Assembly: GCA_030600585.1 (NCBI GenBank)
Contig: JAUVLU010000015.1
Span: forward strand, 1-56,239
Direction of reading: 5' to 3'
From: Candidatus Cloacimonadota bacterium
GTDB taxonomy: Bacteria > Cloacimonadota > Cloacimonadia > Cloacimonadales > TCS61
DNA length: 56,239 nucleotides
In this document: piece by piece, positions 9,229 to 17,056 of the stretch
How the letters are laid out: each line of letters begins with the position of its first letter
Numbering within the stretch: the stretch's first letter is position 1
Made by a program: the position numbers and the translations under genes
Notes under the pieces: model-generated
The model's database searches: none
What the model saw: only the letters and a program-made list of their open reading frames with translations
What the model was told of the DNA's origin: nothing

Positions 9229-10146
9229 ATGTCATTATTTGATATTGTAAGTAAGAATATTTTAAAACAAATTCCTGAAGATTCATTTAAATTAGAAAAA
9301 GACATTCAGAACTTGATAGAAACAAATTTAAAGGAAATGTTTAATTTGGAATTTATTAGATCGGAATTCACGATTAAAAACAACAGAATAGACACTCTTG
9401 CTTATAACAGTGAATCGAAATCTTTTATAATAATTGAATATAAAAGAGAGCGAAATTTCAGTGTAATTGATCAAGGATATGCATATCTTTCATTGTTGAT
9501 AAATAATAAAGCAGAATTTATTGTGGAGTATAATGAACGATTAAATCAAAGTTTGAAAAGAGGAGAAATAGATTGGTCACAGACGAGAATCATTTTTGTT
9601 GCTCCATCTTTTACAGATCATCAAAAACAGGCGATTAATTTTAAAGATATGCCTTTTGAACTGTGGGAAATTAAGAAGTTCAAGAATCGAATTGTATCAA
9701 TTGAGCAAATTAAAAAAAGCAAAACTACAGAATCCATAAAAACATTTGGTGGTATAAGTAAAGAACTGAGCGAAGTTACTAAAACAATAAAGGTATATAC
9801 TGAAGAAGATCACATGAATTATGGTTCTGAGTTTGTTAAGGAATTGTATAAAACTTTTAAGAATGCTATCTTAAATATAGGTAATATGGAAATTACACCT
9901 TTTCACTCATATATTGCCTTCAAATCTAAAACCAATATAATTGACATTGAAATACAACGAAATGCATTAAAGTTTTGGATAAATATGAAAAAAAACTTTC
10001 TTGATGATCCCAAACATATTATGCGTGACGTTTCAAATATTGGCAGATTTGGTAACGGTGATTATGAATTGAAAATTACCAATGATGAAAACATTGAATA
10101 CATTATGAGTTTAGTAAAACAAAGCTATTTAAAGAATAAAAATTAG
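9229..10146 (+). CDS. PD-(D/E)XK-like protein with C-terminal DUF5655 domain
   Basis: About 305 aa. The N-terminal half resembles a restriction-like fold: Asp56 in RIDTLAY, then Glu71-Tyr-Lys73 in IIIEYKRE and a downstream Gln83. The C-terminal ~100 residues (VKELYKTFKNAI, EITPFHSYIAFKSK, DIEIQRNALKFWINMK) match the DUF5655 type. Such proteins are widespread and of unproven function, sometimes labelled predicted transport proteins; a DNA-acting role is suggested by the nuclease-like core. The ATG at 9229 is preferred to that at 9226 because GGGAGG ends 6 nt before it. It follows the DUF559 gene and precedes a toxin-antitoxin pair, all within an accessory patch between dprA and rph. Confidence 0.75.
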   Translation: MSLFDIVSKNILKQIPEDSFKLEKDIQNLIETNLKEMFNLEFIRSEFTIKNNRIDTLAYNSESKSFIIIEYKRERNFSVIDQGYAYLSLLINNKAEFIVEYNERLNQSLKRGEIDWSQTRIIFVAPSFTDHQKQAINFKDMPFELWEIKKFKNRIVSIEQIKKSKTTESIKTFGGISKELSEVTKTIKVYTEEDHMNYGSEFVKELYKTFKNAILNIGNMEITPFHSYIAFKSKTNIIDIEIQRNALKFWINMKKNFLDDPKHIMRDVSNIGRFGNGDYELKITNDENIEYIMSLVKQSYLKNKN

Positions 10147-10355
10147 TATTCTGGATAGTACATTTCGTGGGTAAGAGTTAATGAAACACACACAAGCGGC
10201 TTATGTAACTGTAATCCGGATTAAACATAAATAGATGAGCTAACTTAACGTGAAATAGCAGGTTACTTATGTAACTGTTATGTAACTGGAAGAGTTGCGA
10301 GAAAAAGTTCTTGCAATTAATTAATTAGTAAATAAATTGTCAGTGTAATTAAAAA

Positions 10356-10364
10356 GGGGGGGGG
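10356..10364 (+). repeat. G9 homopolymer overlapping a ribosome-binding site
   Basis: Nine G residues sit directly before TAAG and the ATG at 10369, where the Shine-Dalgarno sequence of the antitoxin-like gene belongs. Slippage in this tract would change binding-site strength or spacing. Confidence 0.7.
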
Positions 10365-10368
10365 TAAG

Positions 10369-10536
10369 ATGGCAACATCATCATTTGATAAGAAAGTTAT
10401 TATAAAAGACCATAAAGCAGCAAGATCTCTGTGCAAAAGTCTATCTAGTAAACCTCTTCATACAAAACCTAAATATAATATGCAAAAAGAATTACATGAA
10501 GGGGCTAAAGTATTAGCAAAATACCTGTCTCGTTAA
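10369..10536 (+). CDS. Small antitoxin-like protein of a GNAT toxin-antitoxin pair
   Basis: 55 aa, basic, starting MATSSFDKKVIIKDHKAA and ending ELHEGAKVLAKYLSR. The ATG follows a G-rich ribosome-binding site. The 3' end overlaps the frame of the downstream GNAT-like protein, the usual antitoxin-then-toxin order with coupled translation. I know of no specific named family; the antitoxin call rests on size, order, overlap and the partner. Upstream, 10147-10368 contains TTATGTAACTG-like motifs (three TATGTAACTG copies near 10200-10290) that could be operator sites. Confidence 0.6.
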   Translation: MATSSFDKKVIIKDHKAARSLCKSLSSKPLHTKPKYNMQKELHEGAKVLAKYLSR

Positions 10537-11081
10537 GTGATCTATTAAAAAATATTAAGAAGACTCAAATATCTAAATTATTTGAGTCTTTTTCTTGTGA
10601 GCAAAATTCAGATGTAGAATTTTTTCTAAAAAACAAATCTGTTGATTTTGAAACACATGCGAAAAGTAGAACATACTTGATCTTTGACACCGATCTACTT
10701 GGAAAAAACCAATTTGATATTTTAGGATATTACTCGCTTGCCTTAAAGCCAATTACGATAGATATTTCATCAGTTTCAAAAAGTCAATTGAAAAAATTAG
10801 ATGGTTTGTACAAAAATAAGTATGAATTTTGCAGCTTCCTAATAGGACAATTATCTCGTAATGATAATGTAGAAAAAGATTTAATAAATGGAAAAGAGAT
10901 TCTTGATTTTGCTTTATCAACAATAGATTATGCTAAACAAATAATTGGTGGTAGAATTGCTTTTCTCGAATGCGAAGCAATTCCGGGTATAATTGGTTTC
11001 TATAAGAACAATGGATTTTCTACGATTCAAACTTCTGATAAAAAAGACGATCTATTGCAGTTTTATAAATTAATTTCTTAA
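10512..11081 (+). CDS. GNAT-family toxin-like protein, probable non-ATG start
   Basis: The frame is open from the stop at 10506 to 11081. Its translation shows a full GNAT-like N-terminus (LSDLLKNIKKTQISKLFESF, then SRTYLIFDTD), a central LGYYSLALKPI strand and a C-terminal LECEAIPGIIGFYKNNGF. No ATG, GTG or TTG occurs before the TTG at 10677, which would delete ~55 conserved-looking residues. An ATT at 10512 lies 7 nt after GAAGGGG (10498-10504), a good ribosome-binding site, so I place the start there (189 aa). The classical acetyl-CoA loop is not obvious. Together with the 55-aa upstream protein it looks like a GNAT toxin-antitoxin module. A terminator-like hairpin at 10561-10589 lies inside the coding region. 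Confidence 0.65.
   Translation: MSKIPVSLSDLLKNIKKTQISKLFESFSCEQNSDVEFFLKNKSVDFETHAKSRTYLIFDTDLLGKNQFDILGYYSLALKPITIDISSVSKSQLKKLDGLYKNKYEFCSFLIGQLSRNDNVEKDLINGKEILDFALSTIDYAKQIIGGRIAFLECEAIPGIIGFYKNNGFSTIQTSDKKDDLLQFYKLIS
10561..10593 (+). terminator. Terminator-like hairpin inside the toxin 5' region
   Basis: Perfect 10-bp arms AGACTCAAAT (10561-10570) and ATTTGAGTCT (10580-10589), followed by TTTT. It lies just past the antitoxin stop and within the inferred toxin coding region, so it may attenuate toxin expression. Confidence 0.5.
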
Positions 11082-11110
11082 TAATTTAGTTTTAATAAGA
11101 ACTTATAACC

Positions 11111-11160
11111 CCAAGAGAATTTCTCTTGGCCGCAGGGTTGCCGCAAGGCAACCTTTGCTT
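11111..11160 (+). terminator. Tandem hairpins after the GNAT gene
   Basis: CCAAGAGAA/TTCTCTTGG (11111-11129), then GGTTGCC-gcaa-GGCAACC (11136-11153 region) followed by TTTGCTTTT. This is a plausible intrinsic terminator for the toxin-antitoxin operon. Confidence 0.5.
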
Positions 11161-11344
11161 TTATAAAATTTTATCCATCAGTTGACACTGCACAAAAATA
11201 TCTATATTTTGCGTAGACTTTGTTTAGCCTGCACAATCCCTGTGCATAGAATAAATACTGTGCACAATAATTAATGTTTGTTGTGCAATGGAGTATTGAA
11301 ATGCACTTTGTTTGTGCATGATGAGTAAAATGATATAACAAACA

Positions 11345-11377
11345 AAAAACTCCGCATAAAAAAATGCGGAGTTTTTA
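11345..11377. terminator. Bidirectional intrinsic terminator
   Basis: Arms ACTCCGCAT (11349-11357) and ATGCGGAGT (11364-11372) around an A-rich loop, with A-runs and T-runs on either side. It can end transcription of the minus-strand gene at 11392 as well as plus-strand readthrough. Confidence 0.75.
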
Positions 11378-11391
11378 TCTTCTGATCAAGT

Positions 11392-11760
11392 TTATGGTTG
11401 CCGTATCTTCTTATTGGTTTTTTCTTTATGCTTACAAATATGAATATATCGACGATTCGCAGAATCAGCAAATTTATAGATAACATTTTTCAGATCAGAA
11501 ATATCCCAGATCTTCCTAAATTCAAGATCATTGGTTAATCTGTCACTAAGAATATATAGTTCCTTATTTTCAGGATCAAATTTTATATCATCAGCATCAA
11601 TATCCAACCGGCTTTCCTCAAAAATCTGATTTAAGAAGTCAATAACTGTGTAAGCAAAGTGATTTTTGAGATCGACAATATTTTCTGCGTTGTTAATTTT
11701 GTTTCTAAACTTGTGAATGCATTCGTTTCCCAGTGTGCTAAATGAAATTTGATTTTCCAT
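11392..11760 (-). CDS. Hypothetical protein
   Basis: 122 aa, no family recognised. I place the start at the ATG at 11760 because GGAGG lies 6 nt before it; a longer frame from 11823 has no such site. The protein starts MENQISFSTLGNECIHKF, has an amphipathic helical look, an acidic middle (ESRLDIDADDIKFDPENKE) and a basic tail (ICKHKEKTNKKIRQP). No signal peptide or membrane segment is present, so it is probably cytoplasmic. It is divergent to rph and is followed by a clear terminator. It may belong to the accessory patch. Confidence 0.6.
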   Translation of the reverse strand: MENQISFSTLGNECIHKFRNKINNAENIVDLKNHFAYTVIDFLNQIFEESRLDIDADDIKFDPENKELYILSDRLTNDLEFRKIWDISDLKNVIYKFADSANRRYIHICKHKEKTNKKIRQP

Positions 11761-11988
11761 AAATCCTCCATAAATTTTTCCAATTGATTTATATGTAAAT
11801 TGTATTTCTTTTCTTTGAATCATAAGATATTTTTAGGATTTAATGATTTTATGTCAACAAATGTTTTGGATAATTGTTTCATATTTATTTCCAATTAAAT
11901 TGTAATATTGTGCATACTAAGTATTGAACAGACTCTACTTGACATCAGAGCGGGAAAATTGATTTTCTACCAACTAAAGAGGATAGAA

Positions 11989-12684
11989 ATGAAAAAGAGA
12001 AAAACAAAGATAACAAGAAATTATTTAATGCATCCTGCCGGATCGGTTCTCATTGAAACAGGTAATACAAAGGTTATTTGCACGGCAACTGTAGAAAAAG
12101 GTGTTCCATCATTTTTAAGAGATGCAGAACCTAAACAAGGTTGGTTGACAGCAGAATACAACATGCTTCCGGGTGCTTCCGATTCCAGATTCCGAAGAGA
12201 ACGTAAAGGGATAAAAGGCAGAACGGCAGAGATACAAAGACTTATCGGTCGTTCATTGCGCGCAGTTGTGGATCTCACAAAATTTCCCGGATATCAGATC
12301 ATGATAGATTGTGATGTTATTCAGGCGGATGGCGGAACCAGAACGGCATCTGTAACGGGTGCTTGCGTTGCTCTTCACGATGCGCTTTCCAAAATGAAAG
12401 AAAATAACCAATTAGAAAATGATCCGTTTAAAGAATGGGTGGCAGCTATAAGTGTTGGCATTGTGGATGGAAAGCCGGTATTAGATCTTTGTTATGAGGA
12501 AGATTCCAATGCGGATGTTGATATGAATGTTGTGATGACCGAAAGTGGAAAGTTCATTGAAATTCAGGGGACTGCGGAAGCAGAACCATTTGATGATAAT
12601 GAGCTTGCAATTATGCTTAAAGAGGCAAAAACCGGCATTATGGAATTGATAAAATATCAGAAAAAAGTTATTAAGGATAATTGA
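11989..12684 (+). CDS. rph: Ribonuclease PH
   Basis: 231 aa from the ATG at 11989, chosen for the AGAGGATAG ribosome-binding site. RNase PH is a phosphorolytic 3'-5' exoribonuclease that trims tRNA and rRNA precursors. Family motifs are plain: [88 protein letters not shown]. The N-terminus is about eight residues shorter than in E. coli and lacks the usual R-x-x-GR leader. An upstream in-frame TTG at 11908 would add 27 residues but has no good ribosome-binding site. A TTGACA (11939-11944) lies upstream. lepB follows after ~77 nt. Confidence 0.93.
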   Translation: MKKRKTKITRNYLMHPAGSVLIETGNTKVICTATVEKGVPSFLRDAEPKQGWLTAEYNMLPGASDSRFRRERKGIKGRTAEIQRLIGRSLRAVVDLTKFPGYQIMIDCDVIQADGGTRTASVTGACVALHDALSKMKENNQLENDPFKEWVAAISVGIVDGKPVLDLCYEEDSNADVDMNVVMTESGKFIEIQGTAEAEPFDDNELAIMLKEAKTGIMELIKYQKKVIKDN

Positions 12685-12761
12685 TGATGTATTGCTTTTG
12701 CTTGACATCATTCAGCCGGAAAAGGAGAAAGTTCTTTTAATAAATTTGGATAGGATAAAAA

Positions 12762-13532
12762 ATGTTTAGAAAGAAAGAAAAAAAGATAAAACGTAAAAAA
12801 AATATATTTCAGGATTATTTGGAAGCAATTCTTTTTGCCTTTGTTGTGGCAATGCTCATCCGCAATTACACGATCCAGAATTTTAAGATTCCATCATCTT
12901 CAATGGAAAAAACACTTCTCATCGGCGATTACCTTATCGGGAATAAACTGAAGTATTTTTTTACTGATCCCGAGCAGGGAGATATTGTAATATTCTATTA
13001 TCCTGCCGACCCTGAAGAACCACAACCGAGAGAAGATTTTGCAAAGATATTGGGTCCGATCTACTTCAATAAAACAAGCTGGCTGCCAAAATGGCATCAG
13101 AAGAAAAATGTGGTTAAGCGTGTTATTGGAATGCCCGGAGATGTTATTGAGGTTAAGAATAAATTAGTGTATGTAAATGGTGAAGAGTACAAATTCGGTG
13201 CTGAACAATATATAGATAACAGGAACATTCCGCGCAGTGAAGGCAGAATTTACTGGGACAACGAATTTATGGGCAGCCGCGATAATTTCGGACCTGTAAC
13301 AGTGCCGGAAAATGAATATTTTGTTATGGGTGATAATCGAGATGTAAGCGGTGACAGCCGTTATTGGGGATTTCTGCCGCGTGAAGATATTGCCGGAACT
13401 CCGGCAATTGTAACATTCTCGGTTGGAGAAAAACCAATTGAAACATACCGTGATTTTGTACTCAAGTATCAAAGACATCTAAAAGGAAGATCTTCCGTAA
13501 GATGGAAAAGAACACTCAAGCTGATCAAGTGA
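12762..13532 (+). CDS. lepB: Signal peptidase I
   Basis: 256 aa type I signal peptidase, which removes signal peptides from exported proteins at the outer face of the inner membrane. After a basic N-terminus, one membrane segment (AILFAFVVAMLI, ~22-33) leads into box B with the catalytic serine (PSSSM, Ser47). The general-base lysine is Lys119 in VVKRVIGMPGD. Box E is FVMGDNRDVSGDSRYWG. A ~35-residue insertion between boxes B and D is common in this family. The 3' end overlaps hemW by 31 nt, so the two are co-transcribed. A TTGACA at 12702-12707 may be the -35 element. Confidence 0.95.
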   Translation: MFRKKEKKIKRKKNIFQDYLEAILFAFVVAMLIRNYTIQNFKIPSSSMEKTLLIGDYLIGNKLKYFFTDPEQGDIVIFYYPADPEEPQPREDFAKILGPIYFNKTSWLPKWHQKKNVVKRVIGMPGDVIEVKNKLVYVNGEEYKFGAEQYIDNRNIPRSEGRIYWDNEFMGSRDNFGPVTVPENEYFVMGDNRDVSGDSRYWGFLPREDIAGTPAIVTFSVGEKPIETYRDFVLKYQRHLKGRSSVRWKRTLKLIK

Positions 13533-14689
13533 TCGGTTATGTTTATATTCATGTTCCTTTTTGTCTAAAGAAATGTAATTATTGTTCTTTTTTTTCTGTC
13601 GAATTTTCCAAGGAAGCAAGTTGCAGATTTGTTGAATATTTAATAAAAGAAATAAATTTATTCAAACAAAAATACTCTATAAAACCAAAAACAATTTACT
13701 TTGGCGGAGGCACACCTTCACTTCTCACAGCCGTGCAGATCAATTCGATAATTTCACAATTTGATATTTCAAAAGTGGAAGAGATCACACTCGAATGTAA
13801 TCCTGTAAACATTGATGATAAGTTTGTAGATGAGTTGAAATCAACACCGATTAATAGAATAAGTTTGGGAGCGCAATCGTTTTTGGATAGCGAACTGAAA
13901 ATTCTGGGGCGGCTTCATAATGCAGATAAAATTGGGAATGCTTACAAAATATTACGTGTTTATGGATATGAAAATATTTCCCTCGATCTAATCTACGGTT
14001 TGCCGAACCAAACCCAAGAAGATGTTGAATTTTCTCTAAATAAAATAATACAATTTGAGCCGGAACATATTTCTACTTATTGTTTAAGTTTGGAAAAGGA
14101 TGTTCCTTTGTTTTCCAGAATAGATCAGATTCCCGCTGATGAAACAGTTGCTGAGTTTTATTATCATATTCGCGCCAAATTGATCTCTGCCGGATTTGAG
14201 CATTATGAGATTTCCAATTTTGCAAAAAAGGGTTTTATTTCCAAACATAATCTGTGTTATTGGAATGATGAATATTATCTTGGTCTCGGACCATCGGCTG
14301 CCGGATATTTAAATAATTGTCATCCTAAGTGTCCCGATGAAATCGGGATGTATCGAAGGATAAATGATGAAGAAAATATAATATATCGTTACACAAATCC
14401 GGCAAATATAAAAGAATATTACAAAATGCTGGATGGAAATATGATCATGACAGATAAAACTATCTTAAACGAAAATGATCATGAGAAGGAATATATCTTT
14501 TTAGGATTGCGTAAAGCTGCCGGATTGGATTTGAAAGATTTTGAAACTAAATTTGAAACTGATTTTACAGAAAAATATGATCGTGTAATTAATAAATTCA
14601 ATAATTTACTTGAAATCAATGATAAAAAACTGAAACTGAAACCGGAAGCTTATTTTATTTCAAATGAGATATTTTCGGAGTTTATGTAG
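13502..14689 (+). CDS. hemW: Radical SAM heme chaperone HemW (coproporphyrinogen oxidase-like)
   Basis: 395 aa. The N-terminal IHVPFCLKKCNYCSFFS holds the CxxxCxxC motif for the 4Fe-4S cluster, followed by IYFGGGTPSLL and the radical SAM barrel (LECNPVNI, RISLGAQSF, LDLIYGLPNQT). The C-terminal HemW domain contains YEISNFAK and NLCYWNDEYYLGLGPSA. This branch lacks the extra N-terminal part of true HemN and is thought to deliver heme. Its start lies inside lepB. Its TAG stop is at the first bases of a REP element that precedes a RAYT transposase. Confidence 0.9.
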   Translation: MEKNTQADQVIGYVYIHVPFCLKKCNYCSFFSVEFSKEASCRFVEYLIKEINLFKQKYSIKPKTIYFGGGTPSLLTAVQINSIISQFDISKVEEITLECNPVNIDDKFVDELKSTPINRISLGAQSFLDSELKILGRLHNADKIGNAYKILRVYGYENISLDLIYGLPNQTQEDVEFSLNKIIQFEPEHISTYCLSLEKDVPLFSRIDQIPADETVAEFYYHIRAKLISAGFEHYEISNFAKKGFISKHNLCYWNDEYYLGLGPSAAGYLNNCHPKCPDEIGMYRRINDEENIIYRYTNPANIKEYYKMLDGNMIMTDKTILNENDHEKEYIFLGLRKAAGLDLKDFETKFETDFTEKYDRVINKFNNLLEINDKKLKLKPEAYFISNEIFSEFM

Positions 14690-14832
14690 AGCGATCGCCC
14701 CGATCGCTCAAACACGTTCAAGGTGAACGTGGCACAACCGGAAGTAAAACGATCGCCCCGATCGCTCAAACACGTTCAAGGTGAGAACGTGGCACAATTG
14801 ATGTAGAACGGTCACCTTGACCGTTAAATTAA
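14686..14832 (+). repeat. REP array upstream of the RAYT (two full units and a remnant)
   Basis: Units of ~58 bp. Each has GTAG or GTAA, then palindrome AGCGATCGCCCCGATCGCT, then palindrome CACGTTCAAGGTGAACGTG. Full units begin near 14686 and 14744; a degenerate single palindrome (ACGGTCACCTTGACCGT) begins near 14802. The first unit overlaps the hemW stop codon. Confidence 0.88.
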
Positions 14833-14867
14833 GTTTAATGTAAATCCGGCAAAAGGTTAAAATTATT

Positions 14868-15485
14868 ATGAAAGATAAAAACAATTTAAGCTACAAGGAA
14901 TTCCATCGCAGGAATTTACCTCACATTCAACCACAAGATGGTATTCTATTTGTCACATACTGTTTACACAACATTCTTCCACTATCAATTCGAAACAAAA
15001 TTAGGAATAATAGAAAAAATTTTGCTGATAATTTCCTGGTTTACGATGATTATCTCGATTTTTGCAAAGAAGGTTCAAAATTACTTTCTATCGATGAATT
15101 CGCTCAAATCGTTTATGATAATTTGCTTAAAATGAATCATATCCAATATGAGCTTTTCTGTTTCTGTATAATGCCAAATCATGTTCACGTATTGTTAAAA
15201 CCAAATTCAGATGCTGATGATAATCTGTTTTCAATTGCAAAAATAATGCATGGTCACAAGGGGATAACAGCCAAGAAGATTAACAAAGCTTTTAATCGAC
15301 AAGGTCATTTCTGGCATAGTGAATATTACGACCATTATATCCGAAATGATACTGAATTCTATAATATTGCTTGGTATATAATCAATAATCCAGTTAAGGC
15401 AAATCTGGTATCAGAAATAAAAAAATGGAAATATATCTGGATAGAAAAACAGTTAGATTATGAATTGGGATTGGATCTTTTGTAG
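14868..15485 (+). CDS. REP-associated tyrosine transposase (RAYT, Y1_Tnp/TnpA_REP family)
   Basis: 205 aa. The single-strand nuclease motif is MPNHVHVLLKP, the HUH-type metal-binding site of Y1 transposases. The late part, GHFWHSEYYDHYIRNDTEFY followed by IAWYIINNPVKANL, is diagnostic of the REP-associated branch and contains candidate catalytic tyrosines. RAYTs are domesticated relatives of IS200/IS605 transposases that act on REP hairpins carrying a GTAG-type tetranucleotide. The gene is flanked on both sides by such hairpins, and its stop codon overlaps the first downstream unit. It sits between hemW and a secreted-protein gene. The frame is intact, so it is probably functional. Confidence 0.93.
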   Translation: MKDKNNLSYKEFHRRNLPHIQPQDGILFVTYCLHNILPLSIRNKIRNNRKNFADNFLVYDDYLDFCKEGSKLLSIDEFAQIVYDNLLKMNHIQYELFCFCIMPNHVHVLLKPNSDADDNLFSIAKIMHGHKGITAKKINKAFNRQGHFWHSEYYDHYIRNDTEFYNIAWYIINNPVKANLVSEIKKWKYIWIEKQLDYELGLDLL

Positions 15486-15768
15486 AGCGATCGCCCCGAT
15501 CGTTCAAACACGTTCAAGAGTGAATGTGGCACAACTGGAAGTAGAGCGATCGCCTCGATCGTTCAAACACGTTCAAGGTGAACGTGGTACACCCGGAAGT
15601 AAAGCGATCACCTCGATCGTTCGAACCAGTTCAAGGTGAACGTGTCACAACCGGAAGTAAAGTGATCGCCCCGATCGTTAAAGCACGTTCAGGGTGAACG
15701 TGGTACACCCGGAAGTAAAGTGATCACCTCGATCGTTCAAACACGTTCAGGGTGAACGTGGTACAAAA
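15482..15768 (+). repeat. REP array downstream of the RAYT (five tandem units)
   Basis: Five units with a period of 58-59 bp begin near 15482, 15541, 15599, 15657 and 15715. Each carries a GATCGCCCCGATC-type and a CACGTTCAAGGTGAACGTG-type palindrome. The first two have GTAG at the foot; later ones have GTAA. Units differ by point changes, and several pairs are compensatory within the stem (for example GATCACCTCGATC). The array runs up to the ribosome-binding site of the next gene. Confidence 0.9.
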
Positions 15769-15777
15769 AGGAAAAAT

Positions 15778-17025
15778 ATGAAATATTTAATTGTTATTCT
15801 AATTTTAATAATATCTATCTCTGCATTTGCAGAGATACTTATACCGATGGATATGACGCAAAGCAATCACCTTAAAGCGTATGGAATCGCTTTTACAGCT
15901 TTGAAGCAGCAGATCACAGTAAAATGGCTTTTAAACTACCGTGGCGGTTCTTACCTGATTCCGGATATTCAAGAGATGGAAGGTTTGTGCAATATTCGTG
16001 GTGTGGATTATGAGAAAATAACTTCTGCGGAATATGCTTCAATTTTGGCGGAGATCGAGCAGAATAATATGGATGTGGTAGTTTTGGAAAAGGAACCTGA
16101 AATCGCTATTTATACTCCTCCGAATTCGCAGCCCTGGGATGACGCAGTAACTTTGGCATTAACTTATGCCGAGATAGAATATGAAACGGTTTGGGATGAG
16201 GAAGTTCTTTTGGGAGAGCTGGATAAATATGATTGGCTGCATCTTCATCATGAGGATTTTACCGGGCAATATGGGAAATTTTATTCAAGTTATCGTAACG
16301 CAAACTGGTATAAAGAAGATGTTCGATTGAATGAGGAATTGGCTTCAAGGTTGGGTTTTAATAAAGTTTGGAAGCTGAAGCATGCTGTTGCTGAGAAGAT
16401 ACGTATGTATGTGAAGAATGGCGGCTTCCTATTTGCCATGTGTGCCGCAACCGATACTTATGATATTGCTCTCGCAGCAGGGAACACCGATATCTGTACT
16501 GAAGTTTTTGATGGAGATGGAATTGATGCTGAATACCAAAAGAAATTAGATTATTCCCGTACATTTGCTTTCACCGATTTTGATCTGCTTCCCAATCCCT
16601 ACAGATATGAATTCTCCACGATCGATGCGAGTGATTATGCTAAATTACGCGGAGCAGAAGCTGACTTCTTCCAACTTTTTGATTTCTCGGCAAAATATGA
16701 TCCGGTTCCTACAATGCTTACACAATGTCACACAAATATGATCAATGGATTTTTGGGGCAGACCACCTCCTTTCATAAAAAATATGTTAAGAAAAGTGTG
16801 ATAATTCTGGGGGAATCTCCCGGATTAGACGAAGTGAAATATTTACATGGAAACTTTGGGAAAGGAACTTTCACATTCTATGGAGGACATGATCCGGAAG
16901 ATTATCAGCATAGAATCGGTGATCCCGAAACAGTTCTTGATCTGCATAAAAATTCACCCGGCTACAGATTGATATTGAATAATATCCTATTTCCGGCAGC
17001 CGAGAAAAAGAAATTGAAAACGTAA
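15778..17025 (+). CDS. Secreted protein of unknown function (asparagine synthetase B-like annotation family)
   Basis: 415 aa with a signal peptide (MKYLIVILILIISISAFA). Homologues in FCB bacteria are often labelled asparagine synthetase B, but no glutaminase Cys2 or synthetase motif is visible, so I regard that name as unsupported. Visible blocks are LIPMDMTQSNHLKAYG, KWLLNYRGGSYLI, YDWLHLHHEDFTGQYGKFY, MYVKNGGFLFAMCAATD and FTFYGGHDPEDYQHRIGDP. The GGFLFAMC block after a helix recalls a class I amidotransferase-like or ThuA-like alpha/beta fold. It is probably periplasmic. Its ribosome-binding site lies directly after the fifth REP unit. The gene on the other side is convergent. Confidence 0.7.
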   Translation: MKYLIVILILIISISAFAEILIPMDMTQSNHLKAYGIAFTALKQQITVKWLLNYRGGSYLIPDIQEMEGLCNIRGVDYEKITSAEYASILAEIEQNNMDVVVLEKEPEIAIYTPPNSQPWDDAVTLALTYAEIEYETVWDEEVLLGELDKYDWLHLHHEDFTGQYGKFYSSYRNANWYKEDVRLNEELASRLGFNKVWKLKHAVAEKIRMYVKNGGFLFAMCAATDTYDIALAAGNTDICTEVFDGDGIDAEYQKKLDYSRTFAFTDFDLLPNPYRYEFSTIDASDYAKLRGAEADFFQLFDFSAKYDPVPTMLTQCHTNMINGFLGQTTSFHKKYVKKSVIILGESPGLDEVKYLHGNFGKGTFTFYGGHDPEDYQHRIGDPETVLDLHKNSPGYRLILNNILFPAAEKKKLKT

Positions 17026-17056
17026 TTAGTAACGATTGATTTAAAATAAATCTCCG

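Larger units (their letters stand above)
11082..11391. other. Intergenic region with TGCACA-type motif cluster
   Basis: No gene is seen. Apart from the hairpins at both ends, 11186-11330 contains at least six TGCACA/TGTGCA-type motifs (for example CTGCACAAAA, CTGTGCATAG, CTGTGCACAATAA, TTGTGCATGA). They could be binding sites or an RNA element. Confidence 0.4.

Noticed and set aside
14686-15768. CRISPR array
   Set aside because: Repeats are directly abutting 58-bp palindromic units with no unique spacers, and a RAYT gene is present instead of cas genes.
15778-17025. Asparagine synthetase B as a functional call
   Set aside because: The protein is secreted and lacks the N-terminal Cys glutaminase and synthetase motifs; I describe it as unknown.
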